A stretch of 64,000 bases of DNA from positions 186,001 through 250,000 of the forward strand of contig JAHNUO010000038.1 of assembly GCA_019787685.1 (NCBI GenBank). The letters are read 5' to 3'. This DNA is from Chiua virens (taxonomy: Eukaryota > Basidiomycota > Agaricomycetes > Boletales > Boletaceae). Shown here one piece after another: positions 45,431 through 57,682 of this stretch (within the stretch, counting starts at the first letter, position 1; each line of letters starts with the position of its first letter). Made by a program: the position numbers and the translations under genes. The notes under the pieces are model-generated. The model saw nothing but the letters and a program-made list of their open reading frames with translations. It searched no databases and was not told the DNA's origin.

Positions 45431-45890
45431 ATGTCACAACCAACGTCGAGCGAGAACATCGTCTCTCAAAAGGTCTCTTTCTTTTTCTCGTCTCTAATCA
45501 ATCCTACTGACTTTTGCTTATAGTATGACCGTTGTTGTATGTTTCTCAATACCTATACCTTGTCCAACACTAACCCCTCCCAGTGGCCGATCTCCTCGTT
45601 AAAACGTACGCCTTTCTCTTCTCTCTCCTACAGCTTTTCTGACCCCTCACGCAGTGGTGTAGGCTTTGGCGTCGGCGTAGTGGCCTCTGTCATTCTCTTC
45701 CGAAGTGTGTTCATCCATCCCGGCTACATGCGACACTCACACGAACATATCCGTTCCAGGACGTACTTGGCCCATAGCCCTCTCCACAGGCTTCGGCATG
45801 GGTGCTGCCTATGCCGACTGCGATCGTTCATTCAATCCCGCACGTGTACCCGGTACCCGCATCATAACACAAACGGAGGAGACCAAATAG
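45431..45890 (+). CDS. MIC10: MICOS complex subunit MIC10
   Basis: Five exons (45431-45472, 45524-45536, 45584-45605, 45655-45704, 45760-45890) give an 85-residue protein with no frame problem. It reads MSQPTSSENIVSQKYDRC, LADLLVKT, then two membrane helices with glycine motifs: GVGFGVGVVASVILF and WPIALSTGFGMGAAYAD, split by a short basic loop RRR, and ends CDRSFNPARVPGTRI. This is the Mic10 (MINOS1) signature: the glycine motifs let it oligomerise and bend the inner membrane at cristae junctions. Two exons are only 13 and 22 bases long. Confidence 0.9.
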
Positions 45891-47834
45891 ACGCTACAAC
45901 CACCATCCTCGCGTCGTCACTTCCTTGCATGCGAGTACATGCGTGTGCTACTTAGAATTGCCATGTCATAGAGCATCCACCACTGGTCCGAAAGCCTGAA
46001 CTCATGAGTCACTGTTCATCCCGGTTTTATCCGTTTCAAGTTTCTTCCCCGAAATGTCCGCGTGTTCCCCGGTAGGCAACGTGCTGTTCCGCTGTGGTAG
46101 AGTCCGTTGCGGCTTTCCATTCACAAGCCGGTCATACAAGACGTCTGTCACAACCACATGAAAAGCGTTAGTTGTCATAAGCAGTGTTTAAGCTGTCGCG
46201 AACGCACATGCAGTTGCACCTATGATAGGCACCGTAACGATGATTATGCGCAGTTTTTGTGCTTGCGGGTGCACCTTTTGAACCATGGTATGCAACTAGA
46301 GTGAACTTGGGCCCTAAAGCTTAAAGGCCTAAGTACTAAGTTCAAACACGGATAAACAATTTCGAGCGTCACACAACCTAGCTACAGCTACAGTGGCACT
46401 CACTGCATTCTCCAATATCCGGCACCACCAGGCAAGCCGTTGATCTGTCGTCCACTTTCCATAGATTTCCTCCGCGCGACCCAGTCCACGCGGTGACCCC
46501 AACATCCCCATGCTGTGGGCCACGGCTTGTCAATAACACCACCCTTTCTTCAGAAACGGCTTGCCCATCTTGTTTCTCAGTGCGCCAAGATATCCATACG
46601 CCAAATCGCACCCATACGGGCATACCACGCGCTACCCGCGCCTCCATCTGTGCAAGATGCCAAGCAAGATTCTTACCACTACAGCAAGTTGTGGCATGAA
46701 CATATGTATACATACGGGCAAACTCACATCTAGGTGGTAACCACGCGGCCACTGATCTTGGCAGAGTGCCAAGCAAAAGCCTTGCTAGCGTAGCAAGATC
46801 ATCGATGTGTGATGCGATATGTGCAGTGTTTCGTATTCTTCGCATCAACTTCACATCACATAGCCTTTCAGGAGCGTGGTTGACACGACCTCCCATGGAG
46901 TTGTGTATCCTTGACGAGATAGATGAACAAAAGCGCGGCAAGTAATGTGGGCCATCAACTAAACAATATGATACGAACTGTTCAAGGTCCCATCATCAAA
47001 TTTTCTACATGTGTATCTAAATGTCAACAGTAAAATCAGGTGTATACGAAAGTCCGCATCTTACAAACTAATGACCCTCGTCCCAAATCAGAGACAGAAT
47101 AGGGAAAGCCCGGTCTGGGACAACACATGAACATCATCGAGGTCGGGATCCCGAGGCGACGTGCGAGGGCTGCTACTGTCGGTGGATTAAAGTTCCCCTC
47201 GACGAGCATCTGCACGTCATCAGTCGCGTCTTTCTTTTTCGATGAACCTGAGGCCGTACCAAATCAACCGTGATCTCCGATCTCGTGACGCGAGACTCCA
47301 ACAAGATCACGTACTCCTTGCACTGGCCTCCATTTCTGACGGGGTGGTCCCCTCGTGAAAGTGGACCATCTTCAAGTAGGACGTTTCCTCATTATGCTTG
47401 ACGTAAATAATCATATTGGATAGTTAATTAATCTGGCTCATCCGAGTCGGTCGAAATTCCGGGAGATCGCCAGGTTGCCAGTGCCTTTCATGAAAGAGAT
47501 GCAGTCAACAAGGTTTCAGCGACACGTAGCGGCATAGTACATACCATCTCGCGACGCCGACTCGGAGGGACCTCCATCCGAAGATGAAAAGGACACTCCA
47601 CCAATGTCGTGGGTGTGTCCATGGCACAATACACTAGCACGACAAACCTATGAGGAATGCGCAGAGCATTTTGTGGTCGCAGACAAAGACAAGCCCAAGC
47701 TTGAGGTGCATGATGCAAACATTGTTACTTACCAAGTGCCGAGATCTCACATACTCAGCGAAAGTCCGAACTGCCTGGTTCACAAATACAACACGTACTT
47801 ATACTGTCATATATGTCAACGGGTTGCTAAGTTG
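45891..47834. other. Intergenic stretch with hairpins and an unassigned fragment
   Basis: No gene is well supported. A 187-residue minus-strand frame (46941-46378) has no recognisable domain and unusual composition (Cys/Arg/His/Trp-rich). On the minus strand at about 47260-47120 a frame reads SKKKDATDDVQMLVEGNFNP and PTVAALARRLGIPTSMMF, which looks protein-like, but no start or partner exons were found. Strong hairpins lie at 46754-46800. Confidence 0.3.
46754..46800. repeat. Nested inverted repeat with two internal hairpins
   Basis: GATCTTG at 46754-46760 pairs with CAAGATC at 46794-46800. Inside are two perfect 7-bp stems: CTTGGCA/TGCCAAG (46757-46773) and CTTGCTA/TAGCAAG (46781-46797), each with a 3-base loop. 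A diverged relative (GCAAGATGCCAAGCAAGATT...CAGCAAG) lies about 105 bases upstream near 46650-46686. No RNA family is recognised. Confidence 0.55.
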
Positions 47835-48917
47835 CTACCGTAAAGGATCACTCCCTCCGCTAAGGTCGCTGACAACATAATAGCTGAAAAACAGCACCTT
47901 GAACGTGAGTGCAAGGGCAGCATGCAATGCTGCAACGACAATGATGAGAAGTCGCGTGGCCTTTGCATCCGCCTGGGATGCAACCCAAGTTAAGCCTGAC
48001 CAACACGATAAAACAAAACGACTCACGCTGGACAGAATAGGATACACATTTGTCCCCAGATAGTAGCCAGAAATACCAAAGCCCGCGCCGACGAGAGCCC
48101 AACGTGTAATGGTCTCAGGGATTACGCACAATATCTATTATTCTTTGTCAGCACCCGCGACGCATGCAAGCAAAACGACGAACGGAGACGGGAATCCATA
48201 CGAATTGTCCATAGCCCCACACACCGAGGGCATCCACGATACCCCACTCACCGACACCCAAATACCGCAAGGCCAGCCAGAGTACTACTGGCACTCCAAA
48301 GTCATATGTGTAGACAATCGTCGCAGCGAGACCCAATAAGCCAAAGTTGTAGTCATATTCCGCGCCAGGTGCAGAGAGATACTTTGAAATGCTAGCGGCG
48401 AGCGAGGAAGAGAGGAAGAGAGCGAGAATAAGAGTCGTGGACACCCAGAAAGGCCCGTATAGGTCTGAGCCAGACGAGAGTGAGGTGAGATATGATGGGG
48501 ATAACGGGAGTAAGGTCGTGTAACAGCGTTTCAAAACCGTAGAAGTGTCGATGTCGAAATAAGGTTGGTAGTATTCAACTGACCAAAAGCCGGCAGGACC
48601 TTTCGGTTGGTCCGTGAGATAACCTATGCCAGATCGCCGAGTTCTGGGTGCTCAATGTTCAGCAGTGAATATCAAAAGCGGAACCTACCACGATCAACAT
48701 TGCGTGGTGCAGACTGCGTTTCAGTGTTTGCTGCGCCAAGGAATGCTGCAAAAAAGATCTCTAGCCTGTTGTCTGTATGTTTGTCACGATATCGCTCACA
48801 TTTGAATTGAAGACCCTCCGGACCCTCCTCTAGACGCTGCGGGCAGAATAAATCGAACGTAGTGGTAACTTGGCGTACGCGCACTCACTTCGTCCGCATC
48901 CACAGCGACGTATGCCA
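47835..48917 (-). CDS. Yip1-family membrane protein, YIPF1/YIPF2 (yeast Yip5) type
   Basis: Starts MAYVAVDADE and after an intron RLEEGPEGLQFK, then FLGAANTETQSAPRNVDRG and FWSVEYYQPYFDIDTSTVLK. The Yip1 domain begins SSGSDLYGPFWVSTTLILAL with the DLYGPFW signature. Helices follow: FGLLGLAATIVYTYDFGVPV, VWGYGQFVWIPVS (the GYG...IPVS motif), CVIPETITRWALVGAGFGIS and LLIIVVAALHAALALTFKVL, then FFSYYVVSDLSGG and stop 47837-47835. Five helices at the C-terminus and a cytosolic N-terminus fit Golgi/ER proteins that bind Rab GTPases and act in vesicle formation. Introns are short and all checked junctions keep frame. Confidence 0.85.
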
Positions 48918-49070
48918 TTTCTAAAGGTCGATGTTCGTCTCGGTGATGCTCGCACAAGTTGGTGGTACAGGGTAAGACGCGTCTATGGACGCCTCGAAGC
49001 CACGTAGCTTACGTACTAACCACGCTCATGATACCAACCCAAGTACTTGTGTATATCCAACAGCTCGAAT

Positions 49071-50839
49071 TCAAAGCCCTACCCACGAACGATACTTCTC
49101 GACCTCAGCCGCATTCTTGTCGATGATACGCTGTACTTCATCACCCCACACCTCTGCCGGGCGTCGACGCTCCTCAGCATTACCACCAAGACATTCTCTT
49201 GAATGTTTTTCTGCTTCCGCGAACTCAAAGACAACGCAATTTTCTAGAGTCAATGGCTTCAAAGGGTCCCAGCGAAGTAGCTGTGGTCGAGAAGGCACGT
49301 TGTGTGGCGGCACGACAGACCGCCCAAGAGACAAATCTTCGAATATCAACGCTACGTCATCTTCGTCAATGGGCAGTTTGCTGGATGGGAAGAGTATGAA
49401 TATTGTATCAAAGTACCCAAATGAATAGTTCCACGTACTTGATTTGTTCGCCGAGTAACTTGGATTCACGGTGGAGCAAATCTCTGAGCAGGCGCTCGTA
49501 GAGTTTTCTTCGGTTTTTGATAGGTAGAGGATTCAAAATTGGCTTATTCGCCATCTCGCATATCACATAGGTTGCTATGTACAGGCCGAACAAAGACGGC
49601 AGGGGACCTGGAAAGGTGGTGAGTGAAAAACGCCACAGAGAAAGGAAAGCAAGTACGTACCAAGCACGGGCAGTATCCGGACTCTGAAATCATCGAATAC
49701 ACCCAATTCTTTGACGTCGCCTTTCTGGAACTCTTCTTCGGGTAACGGTAATAACTTGACATCTCCGGGAACCTCAGTGGAATAGACCACCGGTATACCC
49801 GACGAGACGCCCTGAAGGCGTAGCCTCCGTCTCACGGAACGCGCGAGCGGATCATAAATAGTGTAAGATATATCACTAATCTGTACCCGAGTCGGGTCGC
49901 ACTTCGCACCAGCACCCATAGACGAGAATACCTAGAAACCCATCGATCAGATTCAGTTAGTTACTGCCGCTATGAACAAGTAGCAAAATAGAAATTACCT
50001 TGATACCATGATCGTGACAATATTTGAGAAGGTCCACCTTGGTCGTAATATTATCAATAGCGTCTTGAGCGGAAGGGATTGAATGAATCCAAGTTTTTCC
50101 CACTTCGAGAACGAACTCTACTTACCTATAACCCAATCAGCACCTTCTAGGAGCTTCCCGCCATCTTCCTTCCTCCAAATTTCCGACCGACTGTCTACTT
50201 GCACCCAACGCGAAATCTGTTTTAATGTCCGTTCAATGCACCCCACCTTCGGAGTCCCGACATCGGCGAGCGTGGCCGTCGCGTGTCGGTTCAGGGACGA
50301 CAGAGTCACGTAGTCAAAATCAACCAGCCGTATTTTCGATACCCCGCTGTAAATTGAAAACACATGACATTAAGCCCACGGAGCAAGACGGAGAGACGAA
50401 AAGTGGATGTAGCACCACGAGGCACGCACGATCGAACCAACATCACCGCAGCCCAACTACCAACACCGCCGCAACCCACGATGACGACGGAACCTGCGCG
50501 GACGCGGGCCATGGCCTCGTCACCGAAGAAGGCGTAATTTCGCGCAAGTTGTTCTTTGATGAGGGCTTCGTTGTACCCGCCGATGTGACTGGGGCGTATA
50601 AATGTCTCTTCCGTTCCCGTTTCTTCAGCTTCAGGTATCACCGGAACTCGATGGGTTGAAGATGGCTCATGGGCCGTTATGGACCGGAGAACGTCTTCGT
50701 CGAGGTCTCTTCGCCGTTCTCTCCGGCGGTATGCATTATAGGCGGTGAATAACGCGGAAGTGATCACGCAGGTAGACACCGCAGTGAGGATGAGTTGAGT
50801 CCGATGAGACTGAGAGGACAAAGTGTTCATGGCAGACAT
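49071..50839 (-). CDS. tRNA threonylcarbamoyladenosine dehydratase (TCD-type E1-like enzyme)
   Basis: Converts t6A at tRNA position 37 to its cyclic form using ATP. Begins MSAMNTLSSQSHRTQ and a membrane helix LILTAVSTCVITSALFTAYN with a basic flank RRRERRR, fitting anchoring in the mitochondrial outer membrane as in yeast Tcd1/Tcd2. The E1-like domain follows: LIKEQLARNYAFFGDEAMAR, the nucleotide loop VVIVGCGGVGSWAAVMLVRS, KIRLVDFDYVTLSSLNRHAT, GTPKVGC, DWVIG, AIDNITTKVDLLKYCHDHGI and SSMGAGAKCDPTRVQISDIS. The C-terminal part has IPVVYSTEVPGDVKLLPLPE and later ALIFEDLSLGRSVVPPHNVP, stop 49073-49071. Junctions checked keep frame. A second ATG at 50830 is possible. Confidence 0.88.
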
Positions 50840-51082
50840 GAATGAATTCGCCGAACCGCGGATTCAATAAATTTCGATCATCATTTCAAAATGACATTAA
50901 TTCATGTCCTTTCGCGCGCACCTACTACTGTACACTGTCGCAAGTAGCTACGTAGAGGTACTCAGAGCCCAGCCTGCGATAATAAATACCAATATAAAAT
51001 AATGACCGAACCCAAGTACTGATACACAGGTCATCTTCTGCCTTCGTCGTAGTCGTGGAAAATGCATAGTTGAGGTCGTCAT

Positions 51083-52725
51083 CTAAGTAACGTAAATGAG
51101 GGTGCGCCGTTGAGAATTGATGATGCAAAGAGTGATGAAGGTTCCGACAAGTACGCCAGTAATAATACACGAGGCCGTCTCAAAGAAATGTGACCGGACT
51201 TTCCGCGGCTTTCCTGCGTTGTATTCTGGGGATGGCAAATCAGAGGGCGTCTCCGCAGGAGTGCACTGCTCTTGCTGATGTGCCTGCTGTATGATGATGG
51301 TGGGAGAAAGGATGACGGTCGTTGGATGAGAATCATCCGGGCCTTCAATGGGTCGGAGCACGGAAGCGGCATTCTGAGTCGCAGGAAACGGAGCAGAAAC
51401 CACAAGGCTAGAATCAGGGGGCACAAGGCATTCGACGACGGAGGATGACGATGTGGATGGTGAAGGGGAGAGGGGTGGGGTGGGTAGCAAGACGACAACG
51501 TATTCCGATTCCTCGTTGAGGTCGTCCTTCTCCTTTGCAGGATCGACTGCGGAAATCACTTCAGCTTCTTCGTAATCCTCCACAGCGCGTTCCAAGTCTG
51601 TTACAACGTCGCGCAGCCTACGAACTTCCTCGTTTACCTCACCTCTCTGCTTCTCCTGAACCTCCTCGGCGACTGCTTGAACGAGCGACCGGATGAGCGA
51701 CCACATTTCCAGGTGATCCCGTGACCACCACTGGGCCGGCCACTGTGCGATCACAAAGGCAAGGGTGCAAGTCGTGTCGGCCGCTGCAGAAAAGTCCTTT
51801 GCGACAACCCTGTGAAACCATGGTCTGAGGAAGGCCATTGCCAAGCGCACGGAGCCTCCGGTTGCATCGCGCAATCGATGCTCGGCAGAGAGTCGCAAAA
51901 AGTGCTCGGACATATCTTGGCAAAATTGACGGAAACTCGGTTTCCGCTCCATGGTATCCCAGGCGAGACCGCTTAACGAAAGTGGTAATGATTTAGGGTC
52001 ACGATCTGGGCGCAGGAAGTAGGACGGAAGTTTATCAATCAAGGAAAGAAGTGGGACAGAGGCTAGAACGGCCGGCGCGGGAATAGCCCCGTGCACGAGA
52101 ACGTCTTGCGATTCCAACGCGTATCTGTACCACTTCCAGTAATCGAGGTGTCTCCTACGCAAGTGAATTAGTAAGACCAACTAGAATCGATTAGAAGATG
52201 GCGGACTAACTCTTTGGGGGTACCTTTCCGCAGCAGTTCCAATGCGGTAGCCGCTCGGCCAGCGAGCACCTTTGCATCTATCACAGCGATTTCAACGTCG
52301 TGCTTCAAGCCGACCCTATAGCGCCGAGTAGCCTCCCAAATTGCCCAGACGAAGCTAAAGGTAGTGGAGATAAATGGGGACATATGCCGCTGAGTCCAAT
52401 CCATGTGCTGGGCGACGTCTTGGTACGTGAAAATGGAAGCGACAGACTGGCCAGGAGCAAGGGAAGGGTCTTTGAGCCGCTCAGCCGCTCTTGTAAAGTG
52501 CTCGTTAAACTTTTGCCCAATGAAGTAGGGCTCGGCGGCATGGTCGAAAATCTGAGAATGAGTCTTAGGGGTATAGATGCGGAAGAGGAAGGGATTGTCT
52601 TGGATAAGTGCGTCAAAAGAGTATTCAGAGCCAAATCCGTACTGGGGGAGAGGACTGCCGGAAATTGGGCTCTGAAGCATTTGAGCCGAAGGCTCTGAAT
52701 TAGAATCGTGAGTAGCGATGGCCAT
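51083..52725 (-). CDS. DUF7587-domain protein with C-terminal membrane helix
   Basis: Two long exons. The first (ATG 52725) has NPFLFRIYTPKTHSQIFDHA, YFIGQKFNEHFTRAAERL, YQDVAQHMDWTQRHMSPFIS, TTFSFVWAIWEATRRYRVGL and KHDVEIAVIDAKVLAGRAAT. The second continues HLDYWKWYRYALESQDVLVH and AVLASVPLLSLIDKLPSYFL, followed by a helical region, a Pro/Ser-rich linker and a final membrane helix CIITGVLVGTFITLCII, stop 51085-51083. The N-terminal half matches the fungal DUF7587 pattern as I know it (PFLFR..TP; HMDW..SP.IS; DVEIAVID), a domain reminiscent of ADP-ribosyltransferase-like folds but without proven activity. Possibly tail-anchored. Confidence 0.65.
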
Positions 52726-54182
52726 CGTCGAGAGTCAGGAAATCCGCCCACAACAGTGGAAGTAGGGGTTTTCTATTATCGAGGAAACGGGTCCTCGTGT
52801 TCGCCAGGTGTTATCATTGCCTATCAGGGTGGGTCGTGCCCTAGGACGTGAGTGCTGCAGAACATGACCTACAACACGTGTATTCAATGAGGCGCAGTTC
52901 GCAAATTACATGCATCGGCTGCCGTCGCGGGTGCTGCTGGTCAACGGCTCGTCATCATGGATTCATGGGACTCTAATTTGCCAACTCGACGATGCTGCGC
53001 CAAGCAGCACTTGATTTGGTCACTGTTTGACGGCCCTGCCAAGTCTGTCGGCGATGCAGTTCAAACTTGCTTTCGTATTCGGCTCGAATCATTGGCAACG
53101 TGTATGTCGGACTTGAACGTGAATTTCGTCCTCATGTACCTAGCATCGCCTTTGCTTGTTCATGCATGCAGTCCGGAAGATAGGTGCGGTACTAATCATA
53201 GCCACGACTTAGCGTATTGGACCTTTGGAGCTACTACTAATGCTGCATGCACCTTCTGAACCTGCAGTGCGAGTCTCGCCAAACTCTCGCGTCAGAATCA
53301 GTCATTAGCCTCATCTGACAAGCGCTATCAGACGCTCGTGCACAGCAAATTAGACTTCTCTGAGAACTTTACATACTTACCACTGGGATTCGCTTTGCGG
53401 CTTCGATTCTCGCAGCGCTTGCAAACGAAAACGACTTGGGAAACGTAGAGCTGAACGAATTTGTGAGTTGTCACGTCTTACAGCAGAACTCCTAGGAGAA
53501 AAACATTGATCTTGGCGTTTTTTCAGGCCGTGTAGTACCAAGATGTTTAATGACAAGAAAACTACGCGAATCCGCAGCTGGTCTTCATTCAATGACGAGT
53601 GGAGCAACTCTGCTTCTCATTACGGATCTTGGCGACCAGCTCCTCAGGCCTCAAGCCCGGCTTGGCTGCCCAACTGATTGGTATCAGCAGCATGGACCTG
53701 GGAGAGCTGACCAGCATTTACTCAGCATCTGGTCTAGTCATCGTCCCGTGGCGTTTATGCGGCATATAGAGCTTTTTTTGCTTCATTCGTAAACAAGTTG
53801 CGCGCGGCATTCATTGGTTCTTCCTGCAAGGAGGTATTCAATTATACACAAAAGTGAACGAATTCGAGTCACGAACTTGTTTCATCATGGGGAGGTGAGT
53901 ACGAAAGCATCACATCACCTCTCACCCCTTAAGCATATAATTATTCAAAGGGTAGCCGTGATCAGAATCCTATCCCCAAGCCAATCTTGGCATACTTACA
54001 AGGGAGCCACGTCGCAACGTCAACATATGATCCTTTTCCGCGGTCATCTTAACCCCGTTCCATTGCCGATGTAACCATGTCGATCTTTTAGAATCTTTTT
54101 CTCAATGGAGCGTCCGAGGAGCACGCAAGGAGTGGATGTCATGATTAAATAGTATAAAGGGTGAGCCATTTCATTCAACTCT
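52726..54182. other. Gene-poor stretch, nothing supported
   Basis: Frames on both strands are short, with no motif or consistent splice chain. Nothing recognisable as a transposon, RNA gene or tandem repeat was seen. Confidence 0.4.
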
Positions 54183-54911
54183 TTGAACGAACAGATCTTG
54201 TTGGTCATGGCCGCGTTGTACCGTCTAACTGCTTGTGCTGTCCTCGATGTTGCTCCTCGTAAACTCGTTTCTGCACCCTTTGGCCATTCGGCCATGCTAT
54301 CTTCTGCCACTCTTTCTGCTGAGCAATTTCAGGGTCCCGTTCCACAGATATTCGATATCTTTGATGCACCTGTTCACCTTCGAGAGAAGAAGCCCGAACA
54401 CGAGCCACTGAAGATGTTTAACCCCCTCTCTACCGCGCGTACAACATCGATGGTGGCTCCTTCGCACTCAAGGAGCGTCTATAGCGCTGCCTTCGACTTA
54501 CCCTGGTCTCTCCCCCCACCTATCACTTTCGACGGTCCTGCCTGCCCCCCACATATGTCACCGTCGACCCTCAAAAGACGCCGCCTGCAACGCCAAAATG
54601 TATCACATTTTCCCAGAAGACTTCACGGGTCTTCCACTGTATCATGTACCCAGTTCACGTCGCAATCCGAGCCCCTGTACAAGTTATTTGATGGGCCATC
54701 CCGTATCGTTCGTTACCAGTATCCAACACCGCCTAGTGAGGTTTGTCATTGCACGAGTTCACTACTCGGACTGTCTCTGATCATCTTTGTTGACCAGCGG
54801 TCGTCTCTCGCATACATATCCCTAGCTCTCTGTTTGTCCAGCACGTTCGGCTGGCTCGTATTCAAGGATAAACTAGATCTTTTCCAAAATGAAAATGGCA
54901 GGTCAGCATAA
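54183..54911 (+). CDS. Hypothetical protein, frame-shifted
   Basis: One open frame of 242 codons begins MNEQILLVMAALYRLTACAV and contains QIFDIFDAPVHLREKKPEHE, but adjacent frames hold text that reads as its natural continuation: NIDGGSFALKERL at about 54447, then YSAAFDLPWSLPPPITFDGP back in the first frame, then TYVTVDPQKTPPATP at about 54553 and LYKLFDGPSRIVRYQYPTPP at 54675. The repeated FDGP phrase suggests a low-complexity protein. I do not know the family. Several indels, real or technical, must be assumed, so the exact product is uncertain. Confidence 0.35.
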   Translation: MNEQILLVMAALYRLTACAVLDVAPRKLVSAPFGHSAMLSSATLSAEQFQGPVPQIFDIFDAPVHLREKKPEHEPLKMFNPLSTARTTSMVAPSHSRSVYSAAFDLPWSLPPPITFDGPACPPHMSPSTLKRRRLQRQNVSHFPRRLHGSSTVSCTQFTSQSEPLYKLFDGPSRIVRYQYPTPPSEVCHCTSSLLGLSLIIFVDQRSSLAYISLALCLSSTFGWLVFKDKLDLFQNENGRSA

Positions 54912-57682
54912 CGCCATCTGCTTCACCCATCAAAATCTGTTTCAACACGGTAATTATGTCGATTGATTCATATTCGGTTGCGACCTGACGCCAGTCGACC
55001 TTTCCAGTTATGTCATATAGATGCCAAGTTTGTTCCCAGCATAAATCCTCAGAACACCATTGGGCAGGCCTGGGCGAGAAACATTCACTGGTCCTGTTTC
55101 TTTCGTCTCTTTCCCCGGTTCACACTTCCTTTTTCGTATTGCCGCGGTATGCGGTGTTACACCTTAACATTATTTCTTTCCCTTGTCTGCGAATCGGATT
55201 GATGATCTATCATGTGTACCACGTTGCCACATTCCACATACCTGTCTCTAAATCTCTCACTCCTTAGTCCTTACGATAACAAGCATGGATTCATGTGTAT
55301 GTATAGTCACGTTTTTTCCACGCATTCTAAATATTCTCCAAAGTACCAGACTTTATCTTGAAGACTCCAAAAACAGCATGCATGGGTTTTGATTCGCGGG
55401 TTCCCAGATCTCAGCTTATCGCCTAGTTCCATTGCTCACGAGCGCTTTCATGATTACGCACTTTGAGATTCTGGCACCTCTACTCTGAGACTCTTTGATG
55501 TGTCTTGCGGCGCGTGTCGTTTGGTGTCTCCGTTATGGTATATCACGCTGCTCGACTTCTTTCAACTTGACGGACGCTGTTATCTTCCGCATGTCACGAT
55601 ACGGTAATGACCACATTCCCTCGTATTCGTCTCTTCGTTTAGAGAATGTCGTCGATGTGCATGATATCGTGCAATTGAGTGTAAGCTTCAAGTTACGATT
55701 CGCACGTTCAAGATTAGAGCAAACTCAAATTGTCAAAGTGCCTCGATGCCAGAATTTCACGGTTTATTTCAGGTATCCAGGTCAACGCGCTAAACGCCAT
55801 TAACCCCACCTACTCCCAAAGGTGTGATGATTCCTTATAATAATAGCACAGATTCAAAGGTGGGTGTCTGGATACCGGTGACCGGTGATATTCATCAATC
55901 GATTGATCAACGTCAACCCTCGAATCAACCTTTGAAATGGTTGCGTGTTCCTTTTCCCAGTGTTCTACATATTTCCCATGTTCACACGGACTGCGAACGT
56001 GATTAGAGAACTCACAAGTGGTAGGCATCGTTTGACGGAATCGTCCTCTATCAGGGGCCACTGAGTGCTTAAGCCATTTAGTCATTTCCCCTATTTCAAC
56101 CGCGGCGTCGGAAGCCGGGGCTCAAAACAAATGTTCAGACGAACGTCCCGAACTCTGTGTCTATTATGCTGCAATTGGCCTGGAGTCAGAATGCGATGAT
56201 GTCGAGATGAAGTACAACTTGAAGCTGCACTCGATATGGCACCTCACTGGCATCAAGTCATTTTGCCAGTGGTGTGTTCATCGATCTCATGCCGACCCAC
56301 TTACAAACAAGTGACCCCAGTGCTACTTTCATATAAAATTGCAATGCACTCACCCCTAGCTCATAATCTCCAGATTTGCCCGGCTCGCGATGATGGTGTC
56401 GCCGGCGGCCTGTCATTCCGTGGAGGTGTCATCGCATCCCCTTGTCAAGTGCTCGTCATCCACCCACGCCCTCAGCCTGCTGTTTAGCAATGAGAAAGCA
56501 TTGGGTCGCAGGTATTCGGGCGTTCTGCACAGGATAAGTAAGATTATTTCCCCACACGAGTCTATCTTTTGCCATTTTTCCCGGTGAGCACCTCGATGGA
56601 CGAATACTCGATGCGCACGAATTCACCCTGGCGGCCGGACATGGGGCTTGAGGCTGCCGTGCTAGGTGGTCGGGGTTGACTGCAAGACTCTCGCTGGGTC
56701 GCCGCCCCATACGTTTCGTTGTACCCCTCCTGAATGAAACGCCACAAGCCACATGTCGCGTTCCAACTTTTGAGTCTCTTTCGGATCGGAGAGTTACGTG
56801 CTCGGAAGCTTGAGCACTTCTTTCCCTAGTACTCGGCTCTAAAGATCTAACCGCCAGGAACTGACACAGGCCCATCACTGAGGCGTCGTTTCATGAAGAG
56901 TCAACTTTCACAGAATCTGATTATTCCCCAGACCATATACATAATACCTCTGGCACGTCTACTCCACTTAACCAGGGCCACTGCATCTCGTGCCGCTGGA
57001 CTCATTTTCCTGAATCAACACTAGTGTGGGTAGATTTGCGAGTGCGAAATCCAATCAGTGGATGTCGAACCCAATGGTGGACAAAGAATAATCTGGCACG
57101 TCCACAGTCCCGCCTAATCGATCGAATAATATTATCTACATTCGTGCGGCAGCGCTACGAGTTTCAAATGACAGGAGCAACACGGGCGATTTAGGGTGTC
57201 TTGAAACAGCAGATGTCAGTTGATCACCTTGTTTGACTTCTCAAAGCAAACAAGGTGTAAATAATTTATACCCTTGTGAGTCGGTATTTTTCTTGTATGC
57301 CTGATCACGAGTTGGCCTCGGGTTCGCGCTGCCGGTTGGTTCCGAGTCGACATGCCCGCTAAAACGGGCTCGTAGTACTGCCAGTGATAAAAATACATGA
57401 AACAGAAAAGAACCAAAGGGTCTCTAGATACTTGAGAGTGATATACTTGCATAAAAGGTATGGTGCCTAAATCTCTTGCTTTCATATCAATGGAATTCGT
57501 CATTTTCATCAGCATTACCCCTGCGGGAGCAGCAGCACAACCATGAGGGGAATGAGATCGAAAGTGCGGTATACACTGATCCTTCCTGATGGACTTTAGT
57601 AAGGATCTGACATGGTAATTTAAAGGAATGGTCTGACTTTCGCGGAAGGCCCGTTTATATAGTACGAGTACGCTCTTTCTCG
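54912..57682. other. Gene-poor stretch, nothing supported
   Basis: No open frame on either strand shows a recognisable motif, and no splice chain could be built. The longest frames (about 100-157 codons) have composition unlike protein. Likely intergenic or old, eroded sequence. Confidence 0.4.

Noticed and set aside
46378..46941. 187-codon minus-strand frame as a gene
   Set aside because: No domain, odd composition, and it covers strong hairpins; not enough support.
51083..51498. Second gene inside the DUF7587 region in another frame
   Set aside because: Shadow of the Pro/Ser-rich linker of the main frame.
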